DNA from: Bacillus mycoides | Lineage (GTDB): Bacteria; Bacillota; Bacilli; Bacillales; Bacillaceae_G | Direction: 5' to 3' | Assembly: GCF_001757995.1 (NCBI RefSeq) | Contig: NZ_LXLV01000065.1 | Span: 1-64,000 of the forward strand | Length of the DNA: 64,000 nucleotides | In this document: piece after piece, positions 36,503-47,209 of the stretch | Numbering within the stretch: the first letter of the stretch is position 1 | Layout of the letters: the number at the start of each line of letters is the position of its first letter | Translations under genes and position numbers: made by a program | The notes under the pieces: model-generated | Database searches by the model: none | What the model was told of the DNA's origin: nothing | The model's input: only the letters and a program-made list of their open reading frames with translations

Positions 36503-36685
36503 ATGATCGCTATTTCATTTATAATCTTCAAAATAACACTCGGTGTTCTCGTCCTAACGTTAGGTCTTTTTACAATTCATAGTTTAAAAAAGACCTCCGC
36601 CTATAAGTCGGACAAATACGATTATTCTTTATTAGGATTACTTACATTTGAATTATTAGTATTGCAAATATCTGCAATACTTTAA
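36503..36685 (+). CDS. Small two-helix membrane protein
   Basis: 60 residues with two hydrophobic helices (about 2-26 and 42-58) joined by a polar loop rich in Lys, Tyr and Asp. AAGGGAG touches the ATG at 36503, which is too close for a normal ribosome site, so initiation may use a nearby codon instead. A terminator shared with tcdA follows. I do not recognise the family. Coding status rests on the open frame, the hydrophobic pattern and the terminator. Confidence 0.5.
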   Translation: MIAISFIIFKITLGVLVLTLGLFTIHSLKKTSAYKSDKYDYSLLGLLTFELLVLQISAIL

Positions 36686-36692
36686 AACATAA

Positions 36693-36735
36693 TAGAAAAA
36701 GCATATACCCTAGGCGGATATATGCTTTCTTTTTT
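36693..36735. terminator. Bidirectional terminator between the small gene and tcdA
   Basis: AAAGCATATA and TATATGCTTT form a 10-bp stem with an 11-base loop. T-runs follow on both strands. It separates the converging genes. Confidence 0.85.
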
Positions 36736-37501
36736 ATTCTTGCCCTACACGCTTCACTTCTACGTTTTTAATACGTTCACGTACAACGTGACTTGCCATA
36801 ATTAAGCCTGCCACAGATGGTACGAATGCATTTGAAGAAGGTGGTAATTTCGCTTTACGAATTTTTGCATTTTCATCCGGTACGATTTCTTTACGTACTT
36901 CTTCACGAATTACGATTGGGTTTTCGTCAGAGAAGACAACTTTTACACCTTTTTTAATACCATCTTTACGAAGCTTCGTACGAATTACTTTCGCAATTGG
37001 ATCTGTATGTGTTTTAGAAATGTCCGCAATACGGAAACGAGTTGGGTCCATTTTATTTGCCGCACCCATACATGAGATAATTTTAATTTTACGACGTAAA
37101 CATTGTTTAATTAAATGAATTTTGAACGTAATCGTATCAGATGCATCCACTACGAAATCTAAACCGTGTTTAAAGAACTCTTCATATGTTTCATCTGTAT
37201 AAAACATCTCTAGTCCAATTACTTCACACTCTGGATTAATGTCTGCAATACGCTCTTTCATTAATTCTACTTTTGAACGTCCTACAGTAGATACTAACGC
37301 GTGAATTTGACGGTTTACGTTTGTAATATCTACAACATCTTTGTCAACTAATACAAGACGTCCTACGCCAGAACGTGCTAACGCTTCTGCCGAAAATGAC
37401 CCTACTCCGCCAATTCCTAAAATACCGACTGTACTATTTTTTAATATTTCAAGGCCTTCTTTTCCAAAGGCTAATTCATTACGTGAAAATTGATGTAACA
37501 T
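36734..37501 (-). CDS. tcdA: tRNA threonylcarbamoyladenosine dehydratase TcdA
   Basis: 255 residues, E1-like/ThiF fold. The nucleotide loop is VGILGIGGVGSFSAEALARSGVGRLVLVDKDVVDITNVNRQ. It lacks the catalytic Cys pair of ThiF, as TcdA proteins do. ATP activates t6A37 in tRNAs decoding ANN codons to cyclic ct6A. It keeps the neighbour aspS (B. subtilis yrvM-aspS). AGGAG lies 11 bases before the ATG. Confidence 0.92.
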   Translation of the reverse strand: MLHQFSRNELAFGKEGLEILKNSTVGILGIGGVGSFSAEALARSGVGRLVLVDKDVVDITNVNRQIHALVSTVGRSKVELMKERIADINPECEVIGLEMFYTDETYEEFFKHGLDFVVDASDTITFKIHLIKQCLRRKIKIISCMGAANKMDPTRFRIADISKTHTDPIAKVIRTKLRKDGIKKGVKVVFSDENPIVIREEVRKEIVPDENAKIRKAKLPPSSNAFVPSVAGLIMASHVVRERIKNVEVKRVGQE

Positions 37502-37650
37502 TCAGCTCTACACTCCTATTACAAAAATGGTCTACCATGTATTCTAGCGTTTTTCCGACTATTTGTATAGAAAAAGTTATAGAATTCCTAAAAATACATA
37601 TTCAAACAAGGAAAACATAATGTAAACCGGACTTTTTAAACTTCCTCTCA

Positions 37651-37690
37651 AAAAAAAGTCTAGATGGGGTTAGTATAACCATCTAGACTT
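37651..37690 (-). terminator. Intrinsic terminator of hisS-aspS
   Basis: AAGTCTAGATGG and CCATCTAGACTT form a 12-bp perfect stem with an 11-base loop, flanked by T-run on the minus strand, just past the aspS stop. Confidence 0.9.
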
Positions 37691-37695
37691 CATTC

Positions 37696-39471
37696 TTACT
37701 TCTCTTCTTTCACGCTCAATTTTAAGCTTAGCTCTTCAAGCTGAGCTTCTGCAACTGGGCTTGGCGCTTCTGTTAATAAGCAGCTTGCGCTTGCTGTTTT
37801 CGGGAATGCAATTGTATCACGAAGGTTCGTACGACCCGCAAGTAACATAACAAGACGGTCTAAACCTAATGCGATTCCGCCGTGTGGTGGTGTACCGTAT
37901 TCGAATGCTTCTAATAAGAATCCGAATTGTTCTTGTGCTTCTTCTTGTGAGAATCCAAGTGCTTTGAACATTTTTTCTTGTACATCACGCTCGTAAATAC
38001 GAAGTGATCCACCACCAAGCTCATAACCGTTTAATACAAGGTCATATGCTTGTGCACGCGCTTTTTCTGGTGCTGTTTCTAATAGTTCAACATCTTCACG
38101 GAATGGCATTGTGAATGGGTGGTGAGCTGCGAAGTAACGATCTGCATCTTCATCGTACTCAAGAAGTGGCCAATCAGTTACCCATAGGAAGTTAAATTTA
38201 CTTTCGTCAATTAACTCAAGTTCTTTACCTAGACGTAAACGAAGTGCACCTAAGCTATCTGCAACAACGCTCTTCTTATCTGCTACGAATAGTAATAAGT
38301 CGCCAGCATTAGCTTCTAATGTACTCATTAACACGTTTGCATCTTCTTCACCGAAGAATTTCGCAATCGGTCCTTTTAAGCCGTCTTCTTCAACTTTAAG
38401 CCAAGCTAGACCTTTTGCACCGTATACTTTTGCGAATTCAGTTAATGCATCGATGTCTTTACGAGAGTATTTGCTCGCTGCACCTTTTGCGTTAATCGCT
38501 TTTACTTGTCCGCCGTTTTCTACAGCACTTGTAAATACTTTAAATCCACAACCTACTGCAAATTCAGATAGGTCTTTTAGTTCCATTTCAAAGCGTGTAT
38601 CCGGCTTATCAGAACCAAAGCGAGCCATTGCATCAGCATATTTCATACGAGGGAATGGTGCACTAACTTCTACACCTTTTGCATCCTTCATGACTTTCGT
38701 CATCATACGCTCCATCATTTCTAAAATTTCATCTTGTGTTAAGAATGATGCCTCGATATCGATTTGTGTGAATTCCGGTTGACGGTCCGCACGTAAATCT
38801 TCGTCACGGAAACAACGCGCTACTTGATAGTAACGCTCAAATCCACCGACCATAAGAAGCTGTTTAAATAGCTGCGGAGATTGAGGTAATGCATAAAATT
38901 CACCATCATGCACACGGCTTGGTACTAAATAGTCGCGAGCTCCTTCTGGCGTGCTCTTCGTTAAAATTGGTGTTTCAACTTCTAAGAACTCTTCTGTATC
39001 TAAGAAGTTACGAATTGTTTTCGTTACGTCATGACGCATTTTGAATGTGTTGAACATTGCAGGACGACGTAAGTCTAAGTAACGATATTTTAAACGCACA
39101 TCTTCTGATGCATCTGTATCATCAGCAATAATGATTGGCGTTGTTTTCGCTGCGTTTAATACGTTTACTTTCGATGCTTGTACTTCAATACGACCAGTTG
39201 CCATATTATCATTAATTGCGCCTTCACCACGTTCAACAACTGTACCTTCTACGTGTAATACGTATTCGCTACGAATCGTTTCTGCTACTTCTAACGCTTC
39301 TTTTGATGTTTCTGGGTTAAATACAACTTGTACGATACCTGTACGGTCACGTAAGTCGATAAAGATTAATCCACCTAAATCACGGCGTTTTTGTACCCAA
39401 CCTTTTAATTGAACTGTTTGTCCAACCGCTTCTACTGTTACTTTTCCGCATGCATGTGTTCTTTCAGCCAC
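37696..39471 (-). CDS. aspS: Aspartyl-tRNA synthetase
   Basis: 591 residues, bacterial type. An N-terminal OB-fold anticodon domain ([40 protein letters not shown]), a class II catalytic core with motif 2 ([21 protein letters not shown]) and motif 3 ([13 protein letters not shown]), and the bacterial GAD insertion domain. It charges tRNA-Asp. Start GTG with GGGGG upstream. It is 12 bases after hisS, so one transcript under the T-box at 40.8 kb. Confidence 0.98.
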   Translation of the reverse strand: MAERTHACGKVTVEAVGQTVQLKGWVQKRRDLGGLIFIDLRDRTGIVQVVFNPETSKEALEVAETIRSEYVLHVEGTVVERGEGAINDNMATGRIEVQASKVNVLNAAKTTPIIIADDTDASEDVRLKYRYLDLRRPAMFNTFKMRHDVTKTIRNFLDTEEFLEVETPILTKSTPEGARDYLVPSRVHDGEFYALPQSPQLFKQLLMVGGFERYYQVARCFRDEDLRADRQPEFTQIDIEASFLTQDEILEMMERMMTKVMKDAKGVEVSAPFPRMKYADAMARFGSDKPDTRFEMELKDLSEFAVGCGFKVFTSAVENGGQVKAINAKGAASKYSRKDIDALTEFAKVYGAKGLAWLKVEEDGLKGPIAKFFGEEDANVLMSTLEANAGDLLLFVADKKSVVADSLGALRLRLGKELELIDESKFNFLWVTDWPLLEYDEDADRYFAAHHPFTMPFREDVELLETAPEKARAQAYDLVLNGYELGGGSLRIYERDVQEKMFKALGFSQEEAQEQFGFLLEAFEYGTPPHGGIALGLDRLVMLLAGRTNLRDTIAFPKTASASCLLTEAPSPVAEAQLEELSLKLSVKEEK

Positions 39472-39483
39472 TTTAAGTTCCCC

Positions 39484-40755
39484 CTATATTAATTTCTCTG
39501 CTACATATGAAGCAAATACATCTAACGACACTTCTTCTTGTCCGCCTGTTGCCATATCTTTTAAGTTAATGATGCCTTTATCTAGCTCATCTTCCCCTAA
39601 TACAGCTACGTATTTCGCATTTAAACGATCTGCAGATTTAAATTGTGCTTTCATTTTGCGATCTAAATAATCTTTTTCAACTGATAGTCCAGCTTTACGA
39701 AGATCGAACGCAACTTTTGCAGCACGGTCTTTCGCTTTTTCACCAAGTGCTACAACGTAACAATCAATACTATGTTCAATTGGTAACTCAATATTTTCAG
39801 CCTTCAGCGCCATAATTAAACGCTCAATACTCATCGCAAAACCGATACCTGGCATTTCCGGTCCACCGATTTCTTGTACAAGTCCGTTATAACGGCCACC
39901 GCCACTTAATGTTGTGATAGCACCGAAACCTTCTGCCTCACTCATAATTTCAAAAACGGTGTGTTGGTAGTAGTCTAAACCACGTACTAAATTCGGATCT
40001 TTCTCAAATGGAACATCCATCATCGTTAATAGCTCTTGTACTTTGTCGTAGTATACTGCTGAATCTTCGTTTAAGTATTCTGTAATAGATGGTGCTGTGC
40101 TCATTAATTCATGATTACGGTCCTTCTTACAGTCTAAAATACGAAGAGGGTTCTTTTCTAAGCGAGATTGGCAATCAGAACAGAATTCTCCGATTCGGGG
40201 CTCAAAGTGAGCAATTAACGCATCACGGTGTGCTTGACGACTCGCTGCATCACCTAAGCTATTTAATACAACTTTAATATTTTTCAAGCCCATACCACGG
40301 TAAAACTCTACAGCAAGTGCAATTACTTCTGCATCAATTGCTGGATCGTTACTACCAATTGCTTCAATACCGAATTGTACGAATTGACGATAGCGACCTG
40401 CTTGTGGTCTTTCATAACGGAACATTTGGCCGATATAGTATAATTTCGTTGGTTGTGTTGCATCACCGAACATTTTGTTTTCAACGTAAGAACGTACAAC
40501 GGGTGCAGTACCTTCTGGACGTAATGTTAAACTACGCTCTCCACGGTCTTGGAATGAATACATTTCTTTTTGTACGATATCTGTTGTATCACCAACACCA
40601 CGTAAAAATAGCTCTGTATGTTCAAAAATTGGTGTACGAATTTCTTTATAATTGTAACGACGGCAAATGTCGCGCGCTTGCCCTTCGATATACTGCCATA
40701 ACTCTACACTACCTGGAAGAATATCTTGCGTTCCGCGTGGGATTTGAATAGACAT
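39484..40755 (-). CDS. hisS: Histidyl-tRNA synthetase
   Basis: 423 residues. [24 protein letters not shown] starts the class II core. Motif 2 is [23 protein letters not shown], the His-specific blocks are [15 protein letters not shown] and the anticodon domain follows. A frame extends upstream to 40914, but it runs through the T-box terminator; GAGGAGG fits the ATG at 40755. It charges tRNA-His and is cotranscribed with aspS. Confidence 0.98.
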   Translation of the reverse strand: MSIQIPRGTQDILPGSVELWQYIEGQARDICRRYNYKEIRTPIFEHTELFLRGVGDTTDIVQKEMYSFQDRGERSLTLRPEGTAPVVRSYVENKMFGDATQPTKLYYIGQMFRYERPQAGRYRQFVQFGIEAIGSNDPAIDAEVIALAVEFYRGMGLKNIKVVLNSLGDAASRQAHRDALIAHFEPRIGEFCSDCQSRLEKNPLRILDCKKDRNHELMSTAPSITEYLNEDSAVYYDKVQELLTMMDVPFEKDPNLVRGLDYYQHTVFEIMSEAEGFGAITTLSGGGRYNGLVQEIGGPEMPGIGFAMSIERLIMALKAENIELPIEHSIDCYVVALGEKAKDRAAKVAFDLRKAGLSVEKDYLDRKMKAQFKSADRLNAKYVAVLGEDELDKGIINLKDMATGGQEEVSLDVFASYVAEKLI

Positions 40756-40795
40756 ATTCAGTTCCTCCTCAAATTGTTTTAATCTTAATAAAAAT

Positions 40796-41069
40796 AAAAA
40801 AACTCCCGCCTCTACTGTTTGAACAGTAGGGACGAGAGTATTATACCCGTGGTGCCACCCTAATTGAAGCACGTATGCTTCCACTTTTTTAATAACGCTT
40901 AAATTTGCGTTCATCTCTACTAAGCGTATAAGCCTTTCAAGTTGAAACCTACAGAGTGTCCTTCAATCAGTCATCATGTAGAAATGTTTTCAGCCTAGGA
41001 CATTTCTTCTCTTTCCATGTGTATCTCATTTACTCTCCTCTATCAACGGCTATATTCATATGTAAATAT
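40796..41069 (-). ncRNA. T-box riboswitch of hisS-aspS
   Basis: The core AGGGTGGCACCACG is at 40861-40848 on the minus strand; the terminator with a long stem (CTACTGT/ACAGTAG) and seven T is at 40839-40796. In stem I, aligned with the alaS leader (GAAAGCTAATCC), the sequence GAAGGACACTC gives the specifier GAC (Asp), at 40960-40958, overlapping a CAC (His) at 40958-40956. Uncharged tRNA should stabilise the antiterminator. Confidence 0.92.
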
Positions 41070-41075
41070 AAAATT

Positions 41076-41104
41076 ACTATACGTTTGTTGAGTAGGATTG
41101 TCAA
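41076..41104 (-). promoter_or_regulatory. SigA promoter of the hisS-aspS T-box leader
   Basis: TTGACA (41104-41099) and TATAGT (41081-41076) with exactly 17 bases between, on the minus strand. The transcript starts near 41069. Confidence 0.85.
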
Positions 41105-41109
41105 GTGCT

Positions 41110-41286
41110 CTAAGAGCGCTCAATTTGCTTCTTTAGGCGCTTTACATCTTGTAGTGAAATCCCGAACTCAGAAGCAAGCTCCATTGAAGTATTGTTTTGT
41201 TCTTTTGAAATAAAATCATGTAAATTTACGTTAAACAGTTGATTTGCACCATTTGTAACAGAATGCCCTTTTTCATTCATGCGCAT
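41110..41286 (-). CDS. Small helix-turn-helix-like protein (YrzK-like position)
   Basis: 58 residues. The C-terminal half (NNTSMELASEFGISLQDVKRLKKQIERS) looks like a sigma-factor-like or Trp-repressor-like helix-turn-helix. The frame reaches TTG at 41307, but GAGGG fits the ATG at 41286. In B. subtilis a small gene, yrzK, lies at the equivalent place between hisS and the next gene. The function is unknown; DNA binding is suggested by pattern only. Confidence 0.6.
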   Translation of the reverse strand: MRMNEKGHSVTNGANQLFNVNLHDFISKEQNNTSMELASEFGISLQDVKRLKKQIERS

Positions 41287-41410
41287 ACGTATATCCCTCA
41301 CATTCAATATGGTTGTTTTACTTTTTATTGTTCCATATTGATGAGATAGTTATACATAGCCGAAACAGCTATTGATTCCAAATAACTAAACAAAACATAC
41401 CACAATGTAT

Positions 41411-41440
41411 GAAAAAAGAGAGGATTCTATAATCCTCTCT
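41411..41440 (-). terminator. Intrinsic terminator of rel-dtd
   Basis: AGAGAGGATT and AATCCTCTCT with a 4-base loop. TTTTTTC follows on the minus strand. It ends the transcript of rel and dtd. Confidence 0.9.
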
Positions 41441-41452
41441 TCTCGGGCAACA

Positions 41453-41893
41453 CTATTTACTTTCTACAATTAAGGTCACCGGACCATCATTGATTAAAGA
41501 AACGTCCATCATTGCTCCGAACTTCCCTGTTTCTACATGCAATCCTTGTTTACGAACTTCTTCATTAAAGAAATCGTATAATCGCTCTGCATAGTCAGGT
41601 TTCGCAGCACCCATAAAGTTTGGACGTCTTCCCTTGCGGCAATCTCCGTATAATGTAAATTGCGAAATAGATAGAACTTGTCCTTCTACATCAAGTACAG
41701 AATGGTTCATCTTTCCGCTCTCATCTTCAAAAATACGCAAGTTTGCAATTTTTTCAGCGATGTAAGTTGCATCTTTTTCTGTATCTTCATGCGTAATGCC
41801 AACTAGTAGTGTTAAACCGAATGGAATTTGTCCTACAATCTCACCATCTACTGTGACAGACGCTTCTTTTGATCGTTGTAAAACAACTCTCAT
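41453..41893 (-). CDS. dtd: D-aminoacyl-tRNA deacylase
   Basis: 146 residues, family length. The conserved [15 protein letters not shown] and the closing [12 protein letters not shown] (Gly-cisPro region that rejects L-amino acids) are both present. It removes D-amino acids from mischarged tRNA. It follows rel after 17 bases, as in most Bacillota, with AGGGAG before the ATG. Confidence 0.95.
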   Translation of the reverse strand: MRVVLQRSKEASVTVDGEIVGQIPFGLTLLVGITHEDTEKDATYIAEKIANLRIFEDESGKMNHSVLDVEGQVLSISQFTLYGDCRKGRRPNFMGAAKPDYAERLYDFFNEEVRKQGLHVETGKFGAMMDVSLINDGPVTLIVESK

Positions 41894-41910
41894 CTTTTAT
41901 ACACTCCCTA

Positions 41911-44094
41911 TTAATGCATCATGCGTCGTACCGCATAAATTTCTGGAACACGTTTAATGCGCTCTACTACTTTTTTCAAGTGCTGTAAATTTCGAATGGA
42001 AATCGACATGTTAATCGTTGCCATTTTGTTACGGTCACTTCTACCAGAAACAGCTGAAATGTACGTTTTCGTCTCTGTAACAGCTTGTAATACTTCATTT
42101 AATAAACCACGGCGATCGTAACCTGAAATTTCAATATCAACGTTATACTCAATTTCTTTTTCAGAGCTACCTTCCCACTCTACTTCTAATAATCGTTCTA
42201 CAGCTTCTTCTGTATGAACATTTACACAATCACGGCGGTGAATCGATACGCCTCGGCCTTTCGTAATATACCCAACGATATCATCGCCCGGAACTGGGTT
42301 ACAGCATTTTGATAAACGAATTAATAAATTATCAGCACCGCTTACCTTTACACCAGAATCCCATTTTCGAATTTTCATCGGTTTACGAACTTCTTTAACT
42401 TCAACGATTTCTTCTTCTTCGCGTTGTTTGCGGAACTTGTCCGTTAGTCGCGTAACAATTTGCGACGCTGTAATTCCGCTATATCCAACTGCTGCAAACA
42501 TATCTTCTTCATTTGCAAAGTTAAATTTCTCAGCGACACGTTTTAAGTTATCAGGCGCTAATACTTCTTTCATCTCATACTCTAGACCACGTACTTCCTT
42601 TTCAACAAGTTCACGGCCTTTTTCAATATTTTCGTCTCTACGTTGTTTCTTAAAGAATTGACGTATTTTATTTTTCGCATGAGATGTTTGAGCAAGTTTC
42701 ACCCAATCTTGACTTGGGCCATACGAATGTTTCGATGTTAAAATTTCAATGATGTCACCTGTTTTTAATTTATAATCAAGCGTCACCATTTTCCCATTTA
42801 CTTTTGCACCAATTGTTTTGTTTCCAATTTCCGAATGGACACGATACGAAAAGTCAATTGGAACAGATCCAAGTGGTAATTCCATTACATCGCCTTTCGG
42901 TGTGAAGACGAATACCATGTCAGAGAACAAGTCAATTTTTAATGATTCCATAAACTCTTCTGCATTAGAAGCTTCATTTTGCCATTCTAATATTTGACGG
43001 AACCAAGTTAGTTTCTTCTCTAATGTACCAGTTGTTTCTGCTGTTTTCCCTTCTTTATACGCCCAGTGTGCCGCGATACCGAATTCTGCAATTTCGTGCA
43101 TTTCTTTCGTACGAATTTGCACTTCTAGCGGATCACCTTTCGGTCCAATTACAGTTGTATGAAGAGATTGATATAGATTTGCTTTCGGCATTGCAATATA
43201 ATCTTTAAAACGACCCGGCATTGGCTTCCAGCACGTATGAATAATTCCAAGCACCGCGTAACAATCTTTAATACTATTTACAACGACACGTACAGCTAAT
43301 AAATCATAAATTTCATTGAACTGTTTATTTTGCAGTGCCATTTTACGATAAATGCTGTAAATATGTTTTGGTCTTCCAGAAATCTCAGGTTGAATTGAAA
43401 CCTCTTTTAATTTCTCACGAATGCCAGTCATTACTTCATCTAAATATTCTTCACGTTCTGCACGTTTACGCTTCATTAAATTCACAATACGATAATATTG
43501 CTGCGGATTTAAATAGCGAAGTGACGTATCCTCTAGCTCCCATTTAATAGTACTAATTCCGAGTCTATGTGCTAAAGGTGCAAAGATTTCTAACGTTTCA
43601 TTCGCAATGCGACGCTGCTTCTCTTGAGGCAAATGTTTCAATGTACGCATGTTATGAAGACGATCAGCTAGTTTAATTAAAATAACTCGAATATCTTGAG
43701 CCATTGCAATAAACATTTTGCGATGGTTTTCTGCTTGTTGCTGCTCATGGGATTTATATTTAATCTTTCCAAGCTTTGTAACACCATCGACAAGCATAGC
43801 GATTTCTTTATTAAATTCCCGTTCAATATCTTCTAATGTAATTTCTGTATCTTCCACTACATCATGTAAGAAACCTGCCGATACTGTAGCCGGATCCATG
43901 TGTAAATCAACTAAAATACCTGCAACTTGAATTGGGTGAATAATATATGGTTCACCCGATTTTCTATATTGTTCGCTATGTGCATCACGCGCATATTCAT
44001 AAGCACGTGCCACTAGCTCAATATCTTCATCCGCTAAATATTGACTTGCTTTCTCGAGTACCTGTTCAGCTGTTAGTACTTGCTCATTTGCCAT
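41911..44094 (-). CDS. relA: Bifunctional (p)ppGpp synthetase/hydrolase Rel
   Basis: 727 residues. An HD hydrolase domain at the N-terminus is intact (HD at residues 77-78 in GFLHDVVEDTE), followed by the synthetase domain (YAVLGIIHTCWKPMPGRFKDYIAMPK), TGS, a zinc-finger-type CCNPVPGDDIVGYITKGRGVSIHRRDC, and a C-terminal ACT domain. So it should both make and destroy the stringent alarmone. AAGGTGATTCG precedes the ATG. dtd follows in the operon; apt and recJ are upstream. Confidence 0.97.
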   Translation of the reverse strand: MANEQVLTAEQVLEKASQYLADEDIELVARAYEYARDAHSEQYRKSGEPYIIHPIQVAGILVDLHMDPATVSAGFLHDVVEDTEITLEDIEREFNKEIAMLVDGVTKLGKIKYKSHEQQQAENHRKMFIAMAQDIRVILIKLADRLHNMRTLKHLPQEKQRRIANETLEIFAPLAHRLGISTIKWELEDTSLRYLNPQQYYRIVNLMKRKRAEREEYLDEVMTGIREKLKEVSIQPEISGRPKHIYSIYRKMALQNKQFNEIYDLLAVRVVVNSIKDCYAVLGIIHTCWKPMPGRFKDYIAMPKANLYQSLHTTVIGPKGDPLEVQIRTKEMHEIAEFGIAAHWAYKEGKTAETTGTLEKKLTWFRQILEWQNEASNAEEFMESLKIDLFSDMVFVFTPKGDVMELPLGSVPIDFSYRVHSEIGNKTIGAKVNGKMVTLDYKLKTGDIIEILTSKHSYGPSQDWVKLAQTSHAKNKIRQFFKKQRRDENIEKGRELVEKEVRGLEYEMKEVLAPDNLKRVAEKFNFANEEDMFAAVGYSGITASQIVTRLTDKFRKQREEEEIVEVKEVRKPMKIRKWDSGVKVSGADNLLIRLSKCCNPVPGDDIVGYITKGRGVSIHRRDCVNVHTEEAVERLLEVEWEGSSEKEIEYNVDIEISGYDRRGLLNEVLQAVTETKTYISAVSGRSDRNKMATINMSISIRNLQHLKKVVERIKRVPEIYAVRRMMH

Positions 44095-44235
44095 CGAATC
44101 ACCTTTTATTGAAAATTGACTTTATCTTTATTGAATAGAATAAATTATATTCTATCATTATAACCCAATGATTGTGAATTGTGAAAAGGAAAAGATTTTA
44201 CTGACATTTCACCATGTTTTTTTGTGCAATTATAC

Positions 44236-44276
44236 AAAAGTACCCGCTCCTCTCCAAGAGATTCACGGGTACTTTT
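44236..44276 (-). terminator. Intrinsic terminator after apt
   Basis: AAAGTACCCG and CGGGTACTTT form a 10-bp stem with a 19-base loop that can itself pair (CTCTCC...GAGAG). A T-run follows on both strands. It separates recJ-apt from rel. Confidence 0.85.
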
Positions 44277-44305
44277 TTATCACCGTAGTTTCACCTATAT
44301 AATGA

Positions 44306-44818
44306 TTAGTATTTTTCTAATACTAATACATCGTAACCATCTAACATTTTACGACCATCTAAGTAAGTAAGCTCTACTAAGAATGCAATTCCTGCTACAA
44401 CTCCGCCAAGTTCTTCAACTAGTTTAATTGTCGCTTCGATTGTTCCGCCCGTAGCTAACAGGTCGTCTGTAATTAATACACGTTGACCTGGCTTAATTGC
44501 ATCTTTATGGATTGTTAAAACATCTGTTCCATACTCTTTACCGTAGTCAACTGTAATTACTTCACGTGGTAATTTCCCTAATTTACGAACTGGTGCGAAC
44601 CCTACTTCTAATGCATAAGAAACTGGGCAACCGATAATAAAGCCACGTGCTTCCGGCCCTACTACAACATCAATGTCTCTTTTTTTTGCATACTCAACGA
44701 TTGCATCTGTTGCTGCTTTATATGCTTTGCCGTCGTTCATTAAAGGTGTAATGTCTTTAAACACAATACCTTCTTTTGGATAATCCGGTACAATTGCGAT
44801 ATGTTGCTTGAAATCCAT
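44306..44818 (-). CDS. apt: Adenine phosphoribosyltransferase
   Basis: 170 residues. The PRPP-binding motif is [20 protein letters not shown]. Other family blocks: [16 protein letters not shown] and [19 protein letters not shown]. It forms AMP from adenine and PRPP in the cytoplasm, recycling adenine made, for example, by MtnN. GAGGAGG lies before the ATG. It follows recJ after a 65-base gap. Confidence 0.97.
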   Translation of the reverse strand: MDFKQHIAIVPDYPKEGIVFKDITPLMNDGKAYKAATDAIVEYAKKRDIDVVVGPEARGFIIGCPVSYALEVGFAPVRKLGKLPREVITVDYGKEYGTDVLTIHKDAIKPGQRVLITDDLLATGGTIEATIKLVEELGGVVAGIAFLVELTYLDGRKMLDGYDVLVLEKY

Positions 44819-44883
44819 ATTTCTGAATCCTCCTCAGATCTAAAAGGTTTGTAAATACAAATCCTTTACCCTAACTGTTCTAC

Positions 44884-47205
44884 TTATTTATGATTACGAA
44901 TCGTTTCAAACCATGTATATAGTTGCTGATATGTGCTATAAACCAATTCTTTCTCTAATTGTAAGTGGTTCATTTTCTCACGATATGTGTTCGATTCAAT
45001 TAAATCACGCTTTTGTTTTTGTTCGGCCATAAAAATGACACCGTCTTTTATTGTAACAAATTCTAACTCAAAAAACACCTGTGTCATGAAATTTACTGTA
45101 TCTTTCGACCAACCTTTATGACGACACAGTTGTTCCCCATATTGCCTTAAAGAAAATGGTGTTTTTTGGCTTAAGAAAGAATAGTACCATTTAAAGTGTT
45201 CCCTCGTTGGGACTGTACTAAATAAATGATTGTTCTCTTGATAAAATAGCGTGTAAATTCGAGATGGAAATCCTACTTTAAATAAATCACGCAATTCATC
45301 TGTTCCTTTCGGCAAATCGAGTAACACAATATATTGATCATCTAAATGCGTTACCTCTGATGCATGCAGGAGCTGTTCTTTATAGCCCTCTAAAGAAAAC
45401 TTATTCAATACCTCTTCAGAAAAATACACCATGGTTATTTTTTCTTTCGGAAGTTCTGCTAAATTTGCTTCTACATTACGCATACTACGCCAGTCAAATA
45501 ATTGCCATGCCTCTATAGCAATATCTTGCACCATTAATTGCGGCTTTTTAAAGTTATTCCATTCATTAATGGACGCTTCTCCTACTACAGAAACCTTCGC
45601 AACTGGAGAGATTTCTTTCGCATAAGTACCAAATCCAAATCCAATCGTGTCCAGTGTTGCTTGTCCATCACGAAGAGCCATTTTTAAATGAGACCCATCA
45701 GATCCAATTGCACGGATACTTTCTAAGTCAGCATCTTTCACCGCAATACGCGGTTTCGGATTTCCTACGCCAAATGGCGCTAACTTTTGCATCTCCTCAA
45801 TCGCGGCAAGCGTTACATCCTCTACTTTACAAAATGCATCCACTGCCGTAATCGGAATAAAATCTTCTTCTGTTAAAATTAAATCTGCTTGCTCATTTAA
45901 CCTGCGTCTTAATTCATCCACATCATTCATATTAAGCGTCATTCCCGCCGCCATCGGATGACCTCCGAAATGCGGTAACAATTCACGGCAATCTGAAAGG
46001 TTTGCAAACAAATCAAATCCTGCAATACTACGAGCCGATCCCTTTGCTGTTTCTTTATGAGGATCAATGCTTAATACAATCGTCGGACGATAAAAACGTT
46101 CAACTAACTTAGAAGCGACAATTCCAATTACCCCTGGATTCCAGCCTTCTTTTGCAAGGACTAATACTTTATTTTCTTCTGGCGGGAATTTATTTTCGAC
46201 TTCAGCGATAGCTTCTTCTGTAATTTGCTTTACAATATCTTTTCGAAGTTTATTCAGCTCATCAATTTCTTCAGCTAGCTCTTTCGCTTCCTCTGGATCT
46301 TCTGATAATAGAAGGTGTACAGCAGGTGTTGCATCTTCCAAACGACCAACTGCATTAATACGAGGTGCGAGTGAGAATCCGATGCTTTCTTCTGTAATTT
46401 CGCTTTGCGAAACGTTAGCAACTTTAAATAACGCCTTTAAACCGATATTTCGAGTCATTCGCATATGCTTCAGTCCACGCTGTACTAACAATCTATTTTC
46501 ACCGTGAAGCGATACTAAATCGGCTACCGTACCGATTACTGCAATTTCCAATAAATGCTCTGGTACACGGCCCAAAAGTGCATGTGCAACTTTAAATGCA
46601 ACACCAACACCCGCTAAATAATGAAACGGATAAACACCGCCTTCTAATTTCGGATGAATAATGGCAAGTGCCTCTGGTAATTCTGGTGGTGGCTCATGAT
46701 GATCTGTAATAATAAGATCTATTCCAAGTTCCTTCGCTACCTTCGCTTCATGTACCGCTGCGATACCAGTATCGACAGTGATAATTAGTGAGAACCCTGC
46801 ACTGTGCGCCCAACGAAACGCTTCTTCATTTGGCCCATAACCTTCAGTAAAACGATTTGGAATATAAAACTCTACTTCTGCACCTAATTCTTTGAGAGCA
46901 AGGTATAGCACAGTCGTACTACTTACTCCGTCCGCATCATAATCGCCAAATATTAATATTTGTTCTCCATTTTCAATAGCTTTTTTCACACGCTCTACAG
47001 TCCGATCCATTCCTTCAAGTAAAAATGGATCATGAAATTCTTGATCTGCTGTATTTAAAAAGTCTACAATCTTATCTTCTGTATTTAAGCCTCTGCCGAG
47101 AAATAATGAAGTCACAAGAGGTGATAGTTGCAATTTATTTGCTAATTCACTCACTAGTTCCTCATTATATTCTTTTTCTTTCCAACGCGTCTTCGGTTGT
47201 AACAC
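44884..47205 (-). CDS. recJ: Single-strand-specific exonuclease RecJ
   Basis: 773 residues. The DHH motifs are GDYDADGVSST and ITDHHEPP, followed by DHHA1 (HFGGHPMAAGMTLN) and an OB-like domain, then a Bacillota-type C-terminal extension. It digests single-stranded DNA 5' to 3' in RecF-pathway recombination and mismatch repair. The open frame reaches 47256, but that codon lies in the promoter; AAGGGGTGATTTC fits the GTG at 47205. Confidence 0.95.
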   Translation of the reverse strand: MLQPKTRWKEKEYNEELVSELANKLQLSPLVTSLFLGRGLNTEDKIVDFLNTADQEFHDPFLLEGMDRTVERVKKAIENGEQILIFGDYDADGVSSTTVLYLALKELGAEVEFYIPNRFTEGYGPNEEAFRWAHSAGFSLIITVDTGIAAVHEAKVAKELGIDLIITDHHEPPPELPEALAIIHPKLEGGVYPFHYLAGVGVAFKVAHALLGRVPEHLLEIAVIGTVADLVSLHGENRLLVQRGLKHMRMTRNIGLKALFKVANVSQSEITEESIGFSLAPRINAVGRLEDATPAVHLLLSEDPEEAKELAEEIDELNKLRKDIVKQITEEAIAEVENKFPPEENKVLVLAKEGWNPGVIGIVASKLVERFYRPTIVLSIDPHKETAKGSARSIAGFDLFANLSDCRELLPHFGGHPMAAGMTLNMNDVDELRRRLNEQADLILTEEDFIPITAVDAFCKVEDVTLAAIEEMQKLAPFGVGNPKPRIAVKDADLESIRAIGSDGSHLKMALRDGQATLDTIGFGFGTYAKEISPVAKVSVVGEASINEWNNFKKPQLMVQDIAIEAWQLFDWRSMRNVEANLAELPKEKITMVYFSEEVLNKFSLEGYKEQLLHASEVTHLDDQYIVLLDLPKGTDELRDLFKVGFPSRIYTLFYQENNHLFSTVPTREHFKWYYSFLSQKTPFSLRQYGEQLCRHKGWSKDTVNFMTQVFFELEFVTIKDGVIFMAEQKQKRDLIESNTYREKMNHLQLEKELVYSTYQQLYTWFETIRNHK

Positions 47206-47209
47206 GAAA

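Noticed and set aside
37502-37695. 6S RNA gene between aspS and tcdA, as in B. subtilis
   Set aside because: The gap is only 194 bases and I see neither the long 6S stem nor a promoter that would fit. The main structure is the aspS terminator.
40756-40914. N-terminal extension of hisS
   Set aside because: It runs through the T-box terminator and antiterminator; the family starts at [10 protein letters not shown] with a strong ribosome site at 40755.
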